From Omnitrophica bacterium RIFCSPLOWO2_01_FULL_45_10b (GTDB lineage: Bacteria; Omnitrophota; Omnitrophia; Omnitrophales; Danuiimicrobiaceae): a DNA stretch of 19,904 nucleotides. A program made the translations under genes and the position numbers. Where the stretch lies: assembly GCA_001804205.1 (NCBI GenBank), contig MHFM01000012.1, forward strand, positions 1-19,904, in the 5' to 3' direction. Each line of letters begins with the position of its first letter. The first letter of the stretch is position 1. A model generated the notes under the pieces. It ran no database searches. It was not told the DNA's origin and saw nothing but the letters and a program-made list of their open reading frames with translations. This document shows positions 6,819 to 14,199 of the stretch, in pieces.

Positions 6819-9263
6819 TCATTGCACACTCTCAATCAATGCTTCTGCTTCTTTAGGAAGTACCAAGTCATGAAATTGCATTGGATGAATTGGCTCTTTC
6901 GACTCCACATCCCAAGGGTTCACTGACTTTGCTTTCGCTTTCGCCAAACGGTCCAGTAAACCTTTTTTCGTTTCTTCAGAAGCAAGAACTGTTTCGCATC
7001 TGATTTTTTCAAGACCAACCCGCTCTACAAAATCATATGTGCGCTCCAAATATTCGCCGCATTCGCGGTAGTACTGGAAAAAAAGCAAAGCAGACTCAAG
7101 CGCTTCTTCGGTGGTCTTAACCGTTACCAAAATATCAGCAGCGCGCACACGCTTACCTGCCGCTCCGCCGATTACCACTTGCCAGCCGCCTTCGATGCCA
7201 ATAAGCCCAATATCTTTCACGGTAGCCTCGGCACAATTCCGGGGACATCCCACAACACCCATTTTGACTTTGGCCGGCGTATAAAGACCCTCAAGAAGCG
7301 TTTCCAATTGAATGCCGGTTTCAATGGAATTTTGAGTCCCGTAGCGGCAAAAATCGGTTCCGACACAGGATTTCACCATTCGCACTGCTTTGGCATAGGC
7401 ATAACCAGAGGTCATTCCAAGCTCGGCCCATATTTTGGGGAGATCTTCTTTTTTGACACCGAGCAAATCGAGCCTTTGGCTGCCGGTTACTTTTACCATC
7501 GGAACTTTGTATTTCTCTGCTACATCCGCAATTTTGCGTAATTCTGCGGCACTCGTTACTCCGCCCCGCATGCGGGGAACCACAGAAAAAGTGCCGTCCC
7601 GTTGAATATTGGCATGAACACGATCGTTGATGAAACGCGAAGAGCGGTCCTCTTTATGGTTACCGCAATGAACCTCATCAACGATAAAGCTCAAAGCCGG
7701 TTTGCATAAGGAACAGCCGATTCCGTTGCCATAGATATCTAAAATGTCCTGAACCGCTTTTAATTCCTGCGTTTGAATCATAATGCGGAGCTGTTCTTTC
7801 GGAAATGGGACGCAAGCGCATAAAACATCTTTTTTCTCTTCTTGAAAATCAGCGCCGGCGACTGCTTTCAAAATACCCTGCACCAAACCGGCGCAGGTTC
7901 CGCAACCCGATGAAGCCTTTGTGCACGATTTGACTTCAGAAACTGTTTTTAATCCTTTGGCGCGGATAGCCTCTACAATTTGGCCTTTGGTCACACCGAT
8001 ACATCCGCAAATAGTGTCTGAATTAGGTCGAGACATAACATCAGTGGGAGAACCAGCGACGGCCGGAGGTTCTTCAAAAAGAAGCCTCTGCCTTTTTTCT
8101 CCAATGCGCTCTTGCTTGCGAATCATTTCAAGGAAACGGCTGGCATCCGATGTATCTCCGATCAAGATGGTGCCAACGAGCCGATTTTTATGAATCACCG
8201 CTTTTTTATAAACACCAAAAGCATGATCTTGGTAAGCCACTACTTCCTTGTCCGACTCTTCGGCTTTGAAATCTCCTGCTGAAAAAAGTTCAATTCCCAT
8301 CACTTTCAACTTTGTTGCCAGCACAGAGCCTTCGTAAAGAGGTCCCTTGTCACCCGTAATGGTAGCGGCAAGAACTCTTCCCTGATCGTAAAGCGGTGCC
8401 ACCAAACCATAGATTTTTCCGCGATGTTCGACGCACTCACCAACAGCAAAAATATCCGGATCACTCGTTTCCATAAAATCATTCACCACAATACCTTTAT
8501 TGACCGTAAGGCCTGCCTTCTTCGCAAGCTCCACATTGGGACGAATGCCGCAGGCAATCACCACCATATCTGCTTCCACAATCGAGCCATCTTTGAACAT
8601 GACACCATCCACCCGTTTTTCTCCCATTATTTTTGCGGTATTGGTACTCAAGAGAACAGAAATGCCTAGTTTTTCTATTTCACGTTTTAGAAAAAATCCT
8701 CCAACCGTATCAAGCTGCACATCCATGAGCCGGTCCATCAGATGAACAACGGTAACCCGAACGCCCTGATTTAAAATACCGCGTGCGGCTTCCAAACCCA
8801 AAAGACCGCCGCCGATCACAACAGCGTGTTTCGAAGACTTGCAGGATTCCAAAATTCGATTGGTATCCGTCATGTTGCGAAATGTAAAAACACCTTCTTT
8901 GCTTACTCCTTCAATGGGCGGAACGAATGCATTGCTCCCCGTTGCAAGAAGTAACAAATCATAATTGATCGAAGCCCCTCCGTTCGTGATGACAACTTTA
9001 TTCTTGGAATCAACGTCTACGGCTTTCACACCCTGGCAAAGCATGATGTTGTTTGTGTCGTACCATTCTTTGGTATTGATATAAATTTCTTCAACGGACT
9101 TTTCGCCCGACAAAACGGCAGATAAAAGAATTCGGTTATAGTTGTAATAAGGTTCTTCACTTAAGACAGAAATTCTAAAATTAGGCTTACGCTTTAAAAT
9201 CTCATCGACACAAGCCATTCCTGCCATACCGTTGCCGATGACTACAAGATGCTTAAGTTCCAT
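6819..9263 (-). CDS. nirB: Nitrite reductase [NAD(P)H] large subunit NirB
   Basis: An 814-residue cytoplasmic siroheme enzyme reducing nitrite to ammonium with six electrons from NAD(P)H. Domains in order: FAD-binding Rossmann fold (GNGMAG at 10-15), NAD(P)-binding fold (IGGGLLG at 150-156), two BFD-like [2Fe-2S] modules (Cys419/421/454/457 and Cys482/484/517/520), a ferredoxin-like half domain (about 555-625), and the siroheme/[4Fe-4S] domain with Cys633/639/673/677 (CVGTDFC ... CPRNC). Length and domain order match NirB/NasD. The ATG is preceded by AAGGAG at good spacing. It is the first enzyme gene after the ANTAR leader and terminator, so readthrough there should control it and everything downstream. 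The stop abuts the 110-bp repeat element. NirB is normally followed directly by NirD, as here. Confidence 0.97.
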   Translation of the reverse strand: MELKHLVVIGNGMAGMACVDEILKRKPNFRISVLSEEPYYNYNRILLSAVLSGEKSVEEIYINTKEWYDTNNIMLCQGVKAVDVDSKNKVVITNGGASINYDLLLLATGSNAFVPPIEGVSKEGVFTFRNMTDTNRILESCKSSKHAVVIGGGLLGLEAARGILNQGVRVTVVHLMDRLMDVQLDTVGGFFLKREIEKLGISVLLSTNTAKIMGEKRVDGVMFKDGSIVEADMVVIACGIRPNVELAKKAGLTVNKGIVVNDFMETSDPDIFAVGECVEHRGKIYGLVAPLYDQGRVLAATITGDKGPLYEGSVLATKLKVMGIELFSAGDFKAEESDKEVVAYQDHAFGVYKKAVIHKNRLVGTILIGDTSDASRFLEMIRKQERIGEKRQRLLFEEPPAVAGSPTDVMSRPNSDTICGCIGVTKGQIVEAIRAKGLKTVSEVKSCTKASSGCGTCAGLVQGILKAVAGADFQEEKKDVLCACVPFPKEQLRIMIQTQELKAVQDILDIYGNGIGCSLCKPALSFIVDEVHCGNHKEDRSSRFINDRVHANIQRDGTFSVVPRMRGGVTSAAELRKIADVAEKYKVPMVKVTGSQRLDLLGVKKEDLPKIWAELGMTSGYAYAKAVRMVKSCVGTDFCRYGTQNSIETGIQLETLLEGLYTPAKVKMGVVGCPRNCAEATVKDIGLIGIEGGWQVVIGGAAGKRVRAADILVTVKTTEEALESALLFFQYYRECGEYLERTYDFVERVGLEKIRCETVLASEETKKGLLDRLAKAKAKSVNPWDVESKEPIHPMQFHDLVLPKEAEALIESVQ

Positions 9264-9287
9264 ATTTATTTACTCCTTTATTTCTTT

Positions 9288-9312
9288 AATCCGCCACACT
9301 ACTTGGCGGATT
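9288..9312. repeat. Palindromic repeat hairpin in the nirB leader (AATCCGCCA-N7-TGGCGGATT)
   Basis: Nine-base perfect arms (9288-9296 and 9304-9312) enclose seven bases. The inner seven arm bases match those of the hairpin at 4-26 in moaD. It lies just upstream of the nirB ribosome site. On the minus strand no T-run follows, so it is not a terminator for this operon. A dispersed palindromic repeat is the likeliest identity; mRNA stabilisation is possible. Confidence 0.6.
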
Positions 9313-9318
9313 TATTTC

Positions 9319-9358
9319 GGCCTAACAACTTACATCGCAAGCTCTGTAAGTTGTGGCC
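9319..9358 (-). promoter_or_regulatory. Long leader hairpin between the terminator and nirB
   Basis: On the minus strand, GGCCACAACTTACA (9358-9345) pairs with TGTAAGTTGTTAGGCC (9334-9319) apart from a two-base bulge. The stem has 14 pairs and a 10-nt loop. No T-run follows. It is present only in transcripts that pass the terminator at 9361-9401. Role unknown: stabilisation of the 5' end, a processing site, or a repeat. Confidence 0.55.
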
Positions 9359-9360
9359 TC

Positions 9361-9401
9361 AATAAAAAAAGGCGTTCAACATTTTTCAGTTGAACGCCTT
9401 T
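9361..9401 (-). terminator. Intrinsic terminator between the ANTAR gene and nirB
   Basis: On the minus strand AAAGGCGTTCAAC (9401-9389), an 8-nt loop and GTTGAACGCCTTT (9380-9368) form a perfect 13-bp stem ending in a run of seven T and then ATT. This is a textbook rho-independent terminator. It lies 55 bases past the ANTAR stop codon and about 98 bases before nirB. It could simply end the regulator transcript. Its place after a hexaloop hairpin suggests a conditional terminator gating nirB and the genes after it. Confidence 0.9.
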
Positions 9402-9421
9402 GTCCAAATCTAAAAAGATTT

Positions 9422-9443
9422 CGGAAAACGCCTCTGTTTTCCG
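9422..9443 (-). promoter_or_regulatory. Candidate ANTAR-binding RNA hairpin with AGAGGC hexaloop
   Basis: On the minus strand CGGAAAAC and GTTTTCCG form a perfect 8-bp stem closing a six-base loop, AGAGGC. Known ANTAR target RNAs are paired stem-loops with hexanucleotide loops carrying A at position 1 and G at position 4; this loop has both. It starts 13 bases past the stop of the GAF-ANTAR gene and 20 bases separate it from the terminator stem. A possible weaker partner (loop ACTGAT, A1 and G4) overlaps the stop codon at 9449-9467, but its stem has only broken short pairings. The 3' arm also competes with an alternative hairpin at 9403-9425. Function is inferred from loop identity and context. 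Confidence 0.65.
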
Positions 9444-9456
9444 CTTATTCAGAAAA

Positions 9457-10179
9457 TCAGTTTATGATCGCGATGTCCTCAGATACGATAATGGCTTCGG
9501 CCACTTCCTTAAGAGATCTCCGTTTGTCCATACTTTGCTTTTGAATCATTCGGTACGCATCTTTTTCGTTAATTTGATGCCGTTTCATTAAAATGCTCTT
9601 TGCGTGCTCTACCTTTTTTCTTGTTTCCACGGCTTCCACCGCCACGATTTTCTCAGCGAGAAGTTTTGTATTTTCAATCGCTAAAGCAGCCTGATTGGCC
9701 ACACCCGAAAGAATTTGAATTTCATCGTGCGTGAATTCGCGCTCCTCCGTTGTATAACAATTCAAGACTCCGATGGCCCGGTCTTTGACCATCATGGGAA
9801 CGGAAACGAGCGATTTCAATCCCTCTGCACGAGCAATTTCAGGATACTTATAATCCTTATCTAGAGTTACATCTAGGACAGTAATCGGCCGCTGATAAAG
9901 CATGGCACGTCCGCTGACACTTTCTCCTACCTTAATAGGTGGTTTCGTCCGGTATATCTCGCTTAAACTTTGCGTTGCCTTAATCACTAATTCCTGCTTT
10001 TCTCCCTCTAAAAGCATGAGAGAGCAAATTTTTGAATGCATCAATTCAGCCGTCAGATTTACTACAAGCGAAAGAATTTCCTCTAAATATCGATTTGAAA
10101 CCACCGCGCGGCTAATTTCATAAAGTAGCGCGATACTTTGCTTTGCCCGTTTAAGCTCAAAATTTGAAGTTCTTGCCAT
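9457..10179 (-). CDS. GAF-ANTAR transcription antitermination regulator
   Basis: A 240-residue protein with an N-terminal GAF sensor domain (about 20-170) and a C-terminal ANTAR RNA-binding domain (about 177-235). The ANTAR pattern is clear: VETRKKVEHAKSILM, then EKDAYRMIQKQSMDKRR, then SLKEVAEAI. ANTAR proteins bind dual hexaloop RNAs and let polymerase pass a leader terminator; NasR (NIT-ANTAR) and NasT (receiver-ANTAR) do this for nitrate assimilation operons. A GAF domain replaces those sensors here, so the ligand is unknown; nitrate, nitrite, 2-oxoglutarate or a redox cue are guesses. No receiver domain or histidine kinase is attached. The start ATG has no evident Shine-Dalgarno, and a stop codon lies seven codons upstream in frame, so no much longer start exists. 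A TATAAA 12 bases upstream hints at a nearly leaderless message. Directly downstream lies the hairpin/terminator leader of nirB. Confidence 0.9.
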   Translation of the reverse strand: MARTSNFELKRAKQSIALLYEISRAVVSNRYLEEILSLVVNLTAELMHSKICSLMLLEGEKQELVIKATQSLSEIYRTKPPIKVGESVSGRAMLYQRPITVLDVTLDKDYKYPEIARAEGLKSLVSVPMMVKDRAIGVLNCYTTEEREFTHDEIQILSGVANQAALAIENTKLLAEKIVAVEAVETRKKVEHAKSILMKRHQINEKDAYRMIQKQSMDKRRSLKEVAEAIIVSEDIAIIN

Positions 10180-10396
10180 GGTAATTGCATCACTTTTTAT
10201 ACTCTATTTTTAGCAAACTAACTGGAGCTACACTATTTAAATACAAAAATGTACGACCGTGCTAAACAGGTAGTACAATTTTGTCGCCTTAAGTCTTGAT
10301 AAACTCCTTAATTTTAGCAAACTCTTTGTGGTGGCATATAGGTTATCAAAATCTATGCCAATTGTAAGGCAGGATGATTCTTGGTAGAAAAAACTC
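10180..10396. promoter_or_regulatory. Intergenic region likely holding the promoter of the ANTAR-nir block
   Basis: A 217-bp AT-rich gap with no gene. It holds a 12-bp direct repeat (TTTTAGCAAACT on the plus strand at 10208-10219 and 10312-10323, 104 bp apart) and a 7-bp inverted repeat, TGGCATA-N15-TATGCCA (10332-10360), that could be an operator. A TATAAA on the minus strand (10201-10196) is a possible -10 element, but no convincing -35 lies at the right distance. No terminator is evident after the preceding receiver gene, so readthrough into the ANTAR gene is possible. Confidence 0.35.
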
Positions 10397-11146
10397 TTAA
10401 AAACCTTTGATTTGCTTTATCTGCTCAAAAATAGCATCGGGAGTAAACGGCTTTGCAACGAATCCTTCAACTTTTTTCCGGGCAAGGCCAATCTCGCCCT
10501 CCGCGTAATGGCCGCTCATCGCCAAGACAGGGATGCCAGAAAACTGAGGTTTTACTTTCATCGCATTGAGAAAGCCAAAGCCATCCATTTGCGGCATAAA
10601 TAAGTCGAGCAAAATAATATCAGGTTTAGACCGATACATTTGCTCAAGCGCTTCGAAGCCATTGCGCCCTGTCGTCACTTTGAAACCGCTTTCCAAAAAA
10701 AATGACCCTAGCATTTCTAAGATTTCAGGTTCATCGTCCACCAAAAGAATGTGCTTCTCACGAGAACTGTTAGAACGTGAAGAAGTAAAGGCCGATTCAA
10801 TGGTTTCCAAAAGTTTGTCGGCTTTGAATGGTTTTTCAACGAAAAAACTCGTGGCGGCGGATCCTGACAACACTTGCGCATGGCTTTGATCGTCACCGCA
10901 TAAAAGAATGACCGGAATTGATTTGATTTTCTCATTGTTTTTGGCCTGTGCACATAGATCAAACCCGCTCATACCGCCCATATGAACGTCCGAGATGACA
11001 ACGTCGGGCAGCTCACGCTCCATTAATTCAAGCGCTTCCTCTCCGCTATGCGCTTTGATCACTTGAAAATCCAATTTCCCCAAACGCATGGCCAGCATAT
11101 TAATGATATCCGGATCGTCATCCACCAATAAAATTTTTCTTGGCAT
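10397..11146 (-). CDS. Tandem receiver-domain response regulator (REC-REC, no output domain)
   Basis: A 249-residue protein of two CheY-like receiver domains (about 1-122 and 131-249) joined by a short serine-rich linker, without a DNA-binding or enzymatic output. REC1 has Asp10/Asp11, the predicted phosphoacceptor Asp53 and Lys105. Where most receivers have Thr/Ser after beta-4 it shows Cys83 (LLCGDD), so its switching may be altered. REC2 has Asp137/Asp138, phosphoacceptor Asp181, Ser211 and Lys232, all canonical. A good AAGGAG site precedes the ATG. It follows the PilO-PilP fusion by 21 bp, so it probably belongs to the assembly operon, which also begins next to a receiver protein. A role in controlling pilus or secretion activity through protein contacts or phosphorelay is plausible but not shown. 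Confidence 0.88.
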   Translation of the reverse strand: MPRKILLVDDDPDIINMLAMRLGKLDFQVIKAHSGEEALELMERELPDVVISDVHMGGMSGFDLCAQAKNNEKIKSIPVILLCGDDQSHAQVLSGSAATSFFVEKPFKADKLLETIESAFTSSRSNSSREKHILLVDDEPEILEMLGSFFLESGFKVTTGRNGFEALEQMYRSKPDIILLDLFMPQMDGFGFLNAMKVKPQFSGIPVLAMSGHYAEGEIGLARKKVEGFVAKPFTPDAIFEQIKQIKGF

Positions 11147-11167
11147 TGGTTTCTCCTTTTTGACCCT

Positions 11168-12046
11168 TTAATTTCCCAATTGAATGGTAATTTTTTCGCC
11201 TTCTTGATCGAACACAACGCTACCGGGTTGAATCTCTATAATTTTCATTCCCTCTACGTAATCACCGGTGCCCTTGGTTTCACCATTGATCAAAACAATG
11301 GGTTGGGCAGGATCATAAATAATGCCTTCAAGATTGATCTTCTTCTTACCCGGTAAAACCGGAATTTCCACCTCCGCTGCCTTCGCGAAAGGGTTCCGTT
11401 TAATCGCTTCAAAGCGGCTTCTGGCTGCCAAACGTGGCACAAGACCCGTCTGAACGATTGTATCCCTTAAGACATCTTGTTTATCGTTTTTTGCAACGTA
11501 AACCGAAGCGGAAAGAGCAAGCGCTAAATGAGCGGGATCCGCTCCCTCCGAGCCTAATCGGAAGCGATCAACTTTGATCACTCCATGATGAAATAATCCC
11601 AATTGGGCTAAAAAAGCGGCTAGATTTTCATAACTTCCTTTCAAACGTATGCCAATAGGGATGCGGTCTAAAATAGCGATAGATTCATTTTTCTCTCCGG
11701 TGATTTCCGTTTTTTGACCCGGGGCAATGGAAGCGATGGCAAGATAGTGACTGTTCGCCCACTCCATAATTTCTCCGATCAAAACCGCAAGATTTTCAGA
11801 TGATCCGAAATGCGCTCTCGCTTTTTCAAGCTGCGCGTTTAACTCTTCGGGATTCAATTTCTCAAGCCGCCAAATTCCGGACCGGTACAATTCAAGTTCC
11901 TTTTGAAGCACATAGAAATTTTGCCGGGCCGCGTCGGATTGCTTGGCCAAAATACAAAAAATAACAAGCAAGATCACGCCCGTACCGACTAGGATCCCCA
12001 AGCGCATGACTTTTTTGTTTAAAACAACGCTAAAATTTTGATTCAC
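11168..12046 (-). CDS. PilO-PilP fusion, inner-membrane alignment subcomplex (GspM/GspC-like)
   Basis: A 292-residue bitopic protein. A short cytoplasmic tail and one membrane segment (about 16-34) are followed by a coiled region with ELELYR and LEKARA, and a ferredoxin-like periplasmic PilO domain (about 75-190). From about 237 to the end a second small beta domain (NLEGIIYDPAQPIVLING ... VVFDQEGEKITIQL) matches PilP and the GspC homology region, which dock onto the secretin. In pilus operons PilO and PilP are separate, PilP being a lipoprotein; here fusion to PilO supplies the membrane anchor and no lipobox is needed. The start is GTG at 12046, overlapping the TAG of the PilM-PilN gene by one base. 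The domain call rests on weakly conserved families but is well supported by gene order. Confidence 0.78.
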   Translation of the reverse strand: MNQNFSVVLNKKVMRLGILVGTGVILLVIFCILAKQSDAARQNFYVLQKELELYRSGIWRLEKLNPEELNAQLEKARAHFGSSENLAVLIGEIMEWANSHYLAIASIAPGQKTEITGEKNESIAILDRIPIGIRLKGSYENLAAFLAQLGLFHHGVIKVDRFRLGSEGADPAHLALALSASVYVAKNDKQDVLRDTIVQTGLVPRLAARSRFEAIKRNPFAKAAEVEIPVLPGKKKINLEGIIYDPAQPIVLINGETKGTGDYVEGMKIIEIQPGSVVFDQEGEKITIQLGN

Positions 12047-13701
12047 TACAGCACCTCACACCGTATCGTAAAGGTTAGGGTACCGCTTTTTTGCTCTGTA
12101 TTAATCAGAGTAACCTTCCGAAAAATTGGCCCTTCCAAGGAAAGTAGAAGATCCGAAACCGAAGTTTCGCTTCCGGACCGAGGAACAGTCCCGGTTAAAA
12201 TAAATGAATTTTGGTCATAACTCACGTCGGTGAGAATGACATTTTTCGGAAATGCATGCGCTAACTCACGAAACGCTTCTTCCCAATAAGGCTCTTTGGT
12301 CAAAATCGCGGAGGTTAGAATTTTTCCTTGATTTACCTGGTCCTCAAGCGCCTGGATTTTCTGGGCCTCGCCAAATCCGCCTTTCAAACCGGCAATTTCG
12401 GCTTTCAAACGCTGTGTTTTGTGAACGATTTGCTGATACCGCCATGACATGCCGCTTGCCAACGCTACTAAAATGGCTAAAATGACGGCGGAAGTTTTTG
12501 GGGATGAAAAGGACAGCGTTAGACTTTTGGCAACTTTTTCAATGGCCGAGAAATGTTCGACGGGAGCGTTTTTCCGGTCTAAGACAACGCTAATCAATCG
12601 GTAATATAAATCCAATTCACTCTCCGGAATTGTTTTTAAAACTTTAAGGTCTCTCGCTAGAGAAATCGGCTCGACGGGAATCTCAAGATTCTGAGCCAGG
12701 AACTCTCTCAACCCTTTCATGCGGCTTGTGCCACCGGTGATGAAAATGATATTTGCTTTCTGACCATGCTCCTGGGCATAATAATCCAAAGAACGCGTAA
12801 TTTCGCCGCTCAATTTTTCAAGTTCCTGACGAATCAAAGGATATAATTTTGAAACTTCAATTTTTCCGGCAATCATTTTCTGGTTCGCTGGATCGAAAAG
12901 GTTTTCCTGCCGCTTCGCCTGCTCCGATTCTTCTAACGTAAGGGCCATGCGGCCTTGCTCAGACGTAAGAGACTGAGATAAGCATTGGTTCAGGACATTT
13001 CCGCCAAAAGCAATTTTCCTCAAAAAACTAAGCTTCCCATCTTTGTAGAAAGCAATTTCAGTAATCAAATGTCCTATATCAACAACCACGACAAGCCGAT
13101 GCTGGGAAATGGAAAAAGTATTTGGCATCCCTTCTATAGAATAAGCGGCGGAAGCCGGAACTGTCGATTTTGAAATATGCTTGGGTAAATGGCGCATAAA
13201 ACGCTCAAGCAATTCTTGCGGGAGGGCGCTGACCAGAGCTGAGAATTGCCGATTTTTCTCTTCCGATTTCATTTCAAAAAGCCGCCAATCCAGCACCGCT
13301 TCTTCGATCGGAAACGGTATTTCATTTTTCATTTTCCACTTCAAAGTTTCCTTTAATTCCTTTCGAGGGATCTTTGGAATGACAAACTGAGAGAAACAAG
13401 CGTGAAGGCTATTGACGGAAAGGATCAAATTTTGATTGCCGAGTTTCTCATGCAAAAGGAGTTGCCGCGCTGCCTGTTCCCAAAATTCATCCTGCATCTT
13501 CGGATCTTCGCTGGTTGGAATAGAGCATGAATTGGCCTGAAGCAGCTGCAATGTGCCATCCGTTTCTTGCAGCCGAACGAATTTCACTGCGCTGGAACTA
13601 AATTCCATCGCCAAAAATGATTGCTCTTTTTTATGCTGAGGCATCGTTTTGCTTAACGCATTTCCTGTATCAACATTTGTACGGGTTAACGGCAAATCCA
13701 T
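12046..13701 (-). CDS. pilM: PilM-PilN fusion, actin-like assembly platform protein (GspL-like plan)
   Basis: A 551-residue protein. Residues about 28-380 are a PilM actin-like cytoplasmic domain: phosphate-1 motif near FLAMEFSSSAVKFVRL, phosphate-2 motif VVVDIGHLITEIAF, and the adenosine motif FITGGTSRMKGLREFL. One membrane segment follows at about 403-426. The remainder (427-551), a coiled stretch plus a small alpha/beta domain, matches periplasmic PilN. PilM normally binds the cytoplasmic tail of a separate PilN; fusion of the two reproduces the layout of GspL in type II secretion. The ATG follows the pseudopilin TAG with no gap. A second Met at residue 20 would also fit, because homology begins near residue 28. 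It should sit in the inner membrane and link the ATPase to PilO-PilP. Confidence 0.85.
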   Translation of the reverse strand: MDLPLTRTNVDTGNALSKTMPQHKKEQSFLAMEFSSSAVKFVRLQETDGTLQLLQANSCSIPTSEDPKMQDEFWEQAARQLLLHEKLGNQNLILSVNSLHACFSQFVIPKIPRKELKETLKWKMKNEIPFPIEEAVLDWRLFEMKSEEKNRQFSALVSALPQELLERFMRHLPKHISKSTVPASAAYSIEGMPNTFSISQHRLVVVVDIGHLITEIAFYKDGKLSFLRKIAFGGNVLNQCLSQSLTSEQGRMALTLEESEQAKRQENLFDPANQKMIAGKIEVSKLYPLIRQELEKLSGEITRSLDYYAQEHGQKANIIFITGGTSRMKGLREFLAQNLEIPVEPISLARDLKVLKTIPESELDLYYRLISVVLDRKNAPVEHFSAIEKVAKSLTLSFSSPKTSAVILAILVALASGMSWRYQQIVHKTQRLKAEIAGLKGGFGEAQKIQALEDQVNQGKILTSAILTKEPYWEEAFRELAHAFPKNVILTDVSYDQNSFILTGTVPRSGSETSVSDLLLSLEGPIFRKVTLINTEQKSGTLTFTIRCEVL

Positions 13702-14199
13702 CTATGCACCAAAGTTTCCGGTTCCATTTGTGATAAAAACATCGTCATCGCTTGTGCCGCTTAAATTCCCACTTGTGCTAATTCCTGTGATATCAGCAGA
13801 ACGGTCCGGCCCATAAGAAAACGCAACGTAATACTTACCATCGGAACTTGTGTCATAACTATATTCGGTATTGGCTGAGCGAAATGGATCATAAAGCGCC
13901 TGCCGTAAGACGCGTGGATTATCATTCACCAAATCGTTATTCTGCCAGTCTGATCCTGCCGGATAAACATTGCTATGATTTAAATAATAAGCGTTAATCG
14001 CCGTTTGAATCGTCCGCAAATCCCCGCGCGCAGTTTCGCGGAATTTTTGATCCTCAACCCCGCTCATCCGAATAATGAAAACGCCCATAACGATCGAGAT
14101 TAAAACCAAAACGACAACTAATTCAATCATGGAAAATCCTCTCAAACTACCCGGCATCAATCCAAAGAAAATTGATTTCATCGTGTGGTTATATTTCAT
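13702..14199 (-). CDS. GspG-like pseudopilin / type IV prepilin (second copy)
   Basis: A 165-residue prepilin with a class III signal: SLRG^FSMIELVVVLVLISIV, cleaved after Gly20, with Glu5 in the mature protein. The start at 14199 overlaps the PilX-like gene stop by 11 bases; an internal Met7 is an alternative. The globular part carries YDPFR and ends with GPDRSADITGI and DDDVFITNG, resembling the calcium-binding C-terminal loop of GspG. Nearly the same ending is found in the pseudopilin at 16137-16598, so the two are paralogues within one operon. This copy sits next to the PilM-PilN gene rather than after pilC, and its longer leader and FSMIE entry differ from the first copy. It could be a major pilin subunit, a major pseudopilin, or a GspH-position protein. 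Confidence 0.85.
   Translation of the reverse strand: MKYNHTMKSIFFGLMPGSLRGFSMIELVVVLVLISIVMGVFIIRMSGVEDQKFRETARGDLRTIQTAINAYYLNHSNVYPAGSDWQNNDLVNDNPRVLRQALYDPFRSANTEYSYDTSSDGKYYVAFSYGPDRSADITGISTSGNLSGTSDDDVFITNGTGNFGA

Noticed and set aside
7561..7580. CCCGCATGCGGG palindrome within nirB
   Set aside because: It encodes ordinary residues of the ferredoxin-like domain, has no loop and no second copy in the window.
9288..9312. Hairpin before nirB as an intrinsic terminator
   Set aside because: On the minus strand it is followed by AAAGAAATAAAGGAG, not a T-run. The plus side has a weak T-rich stretch but no plus-strand gene to terminate.
9319..9358. The long leader hairpin as a second ANTAR hexaloop
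   Set aside because: Its loop is ten bases and no six-base loop with A1 and G4 forms on the stable stem, and it lies past the terminator, where an antitermination target would be useless.
10296..10349. TTGATAA and TTATCAA as FNR-type binding sites
   Set aside because: The half sites are about 40 bases apart, not separated by four as in an FNR box, and such AT-rich heptamers are expected by chance here.
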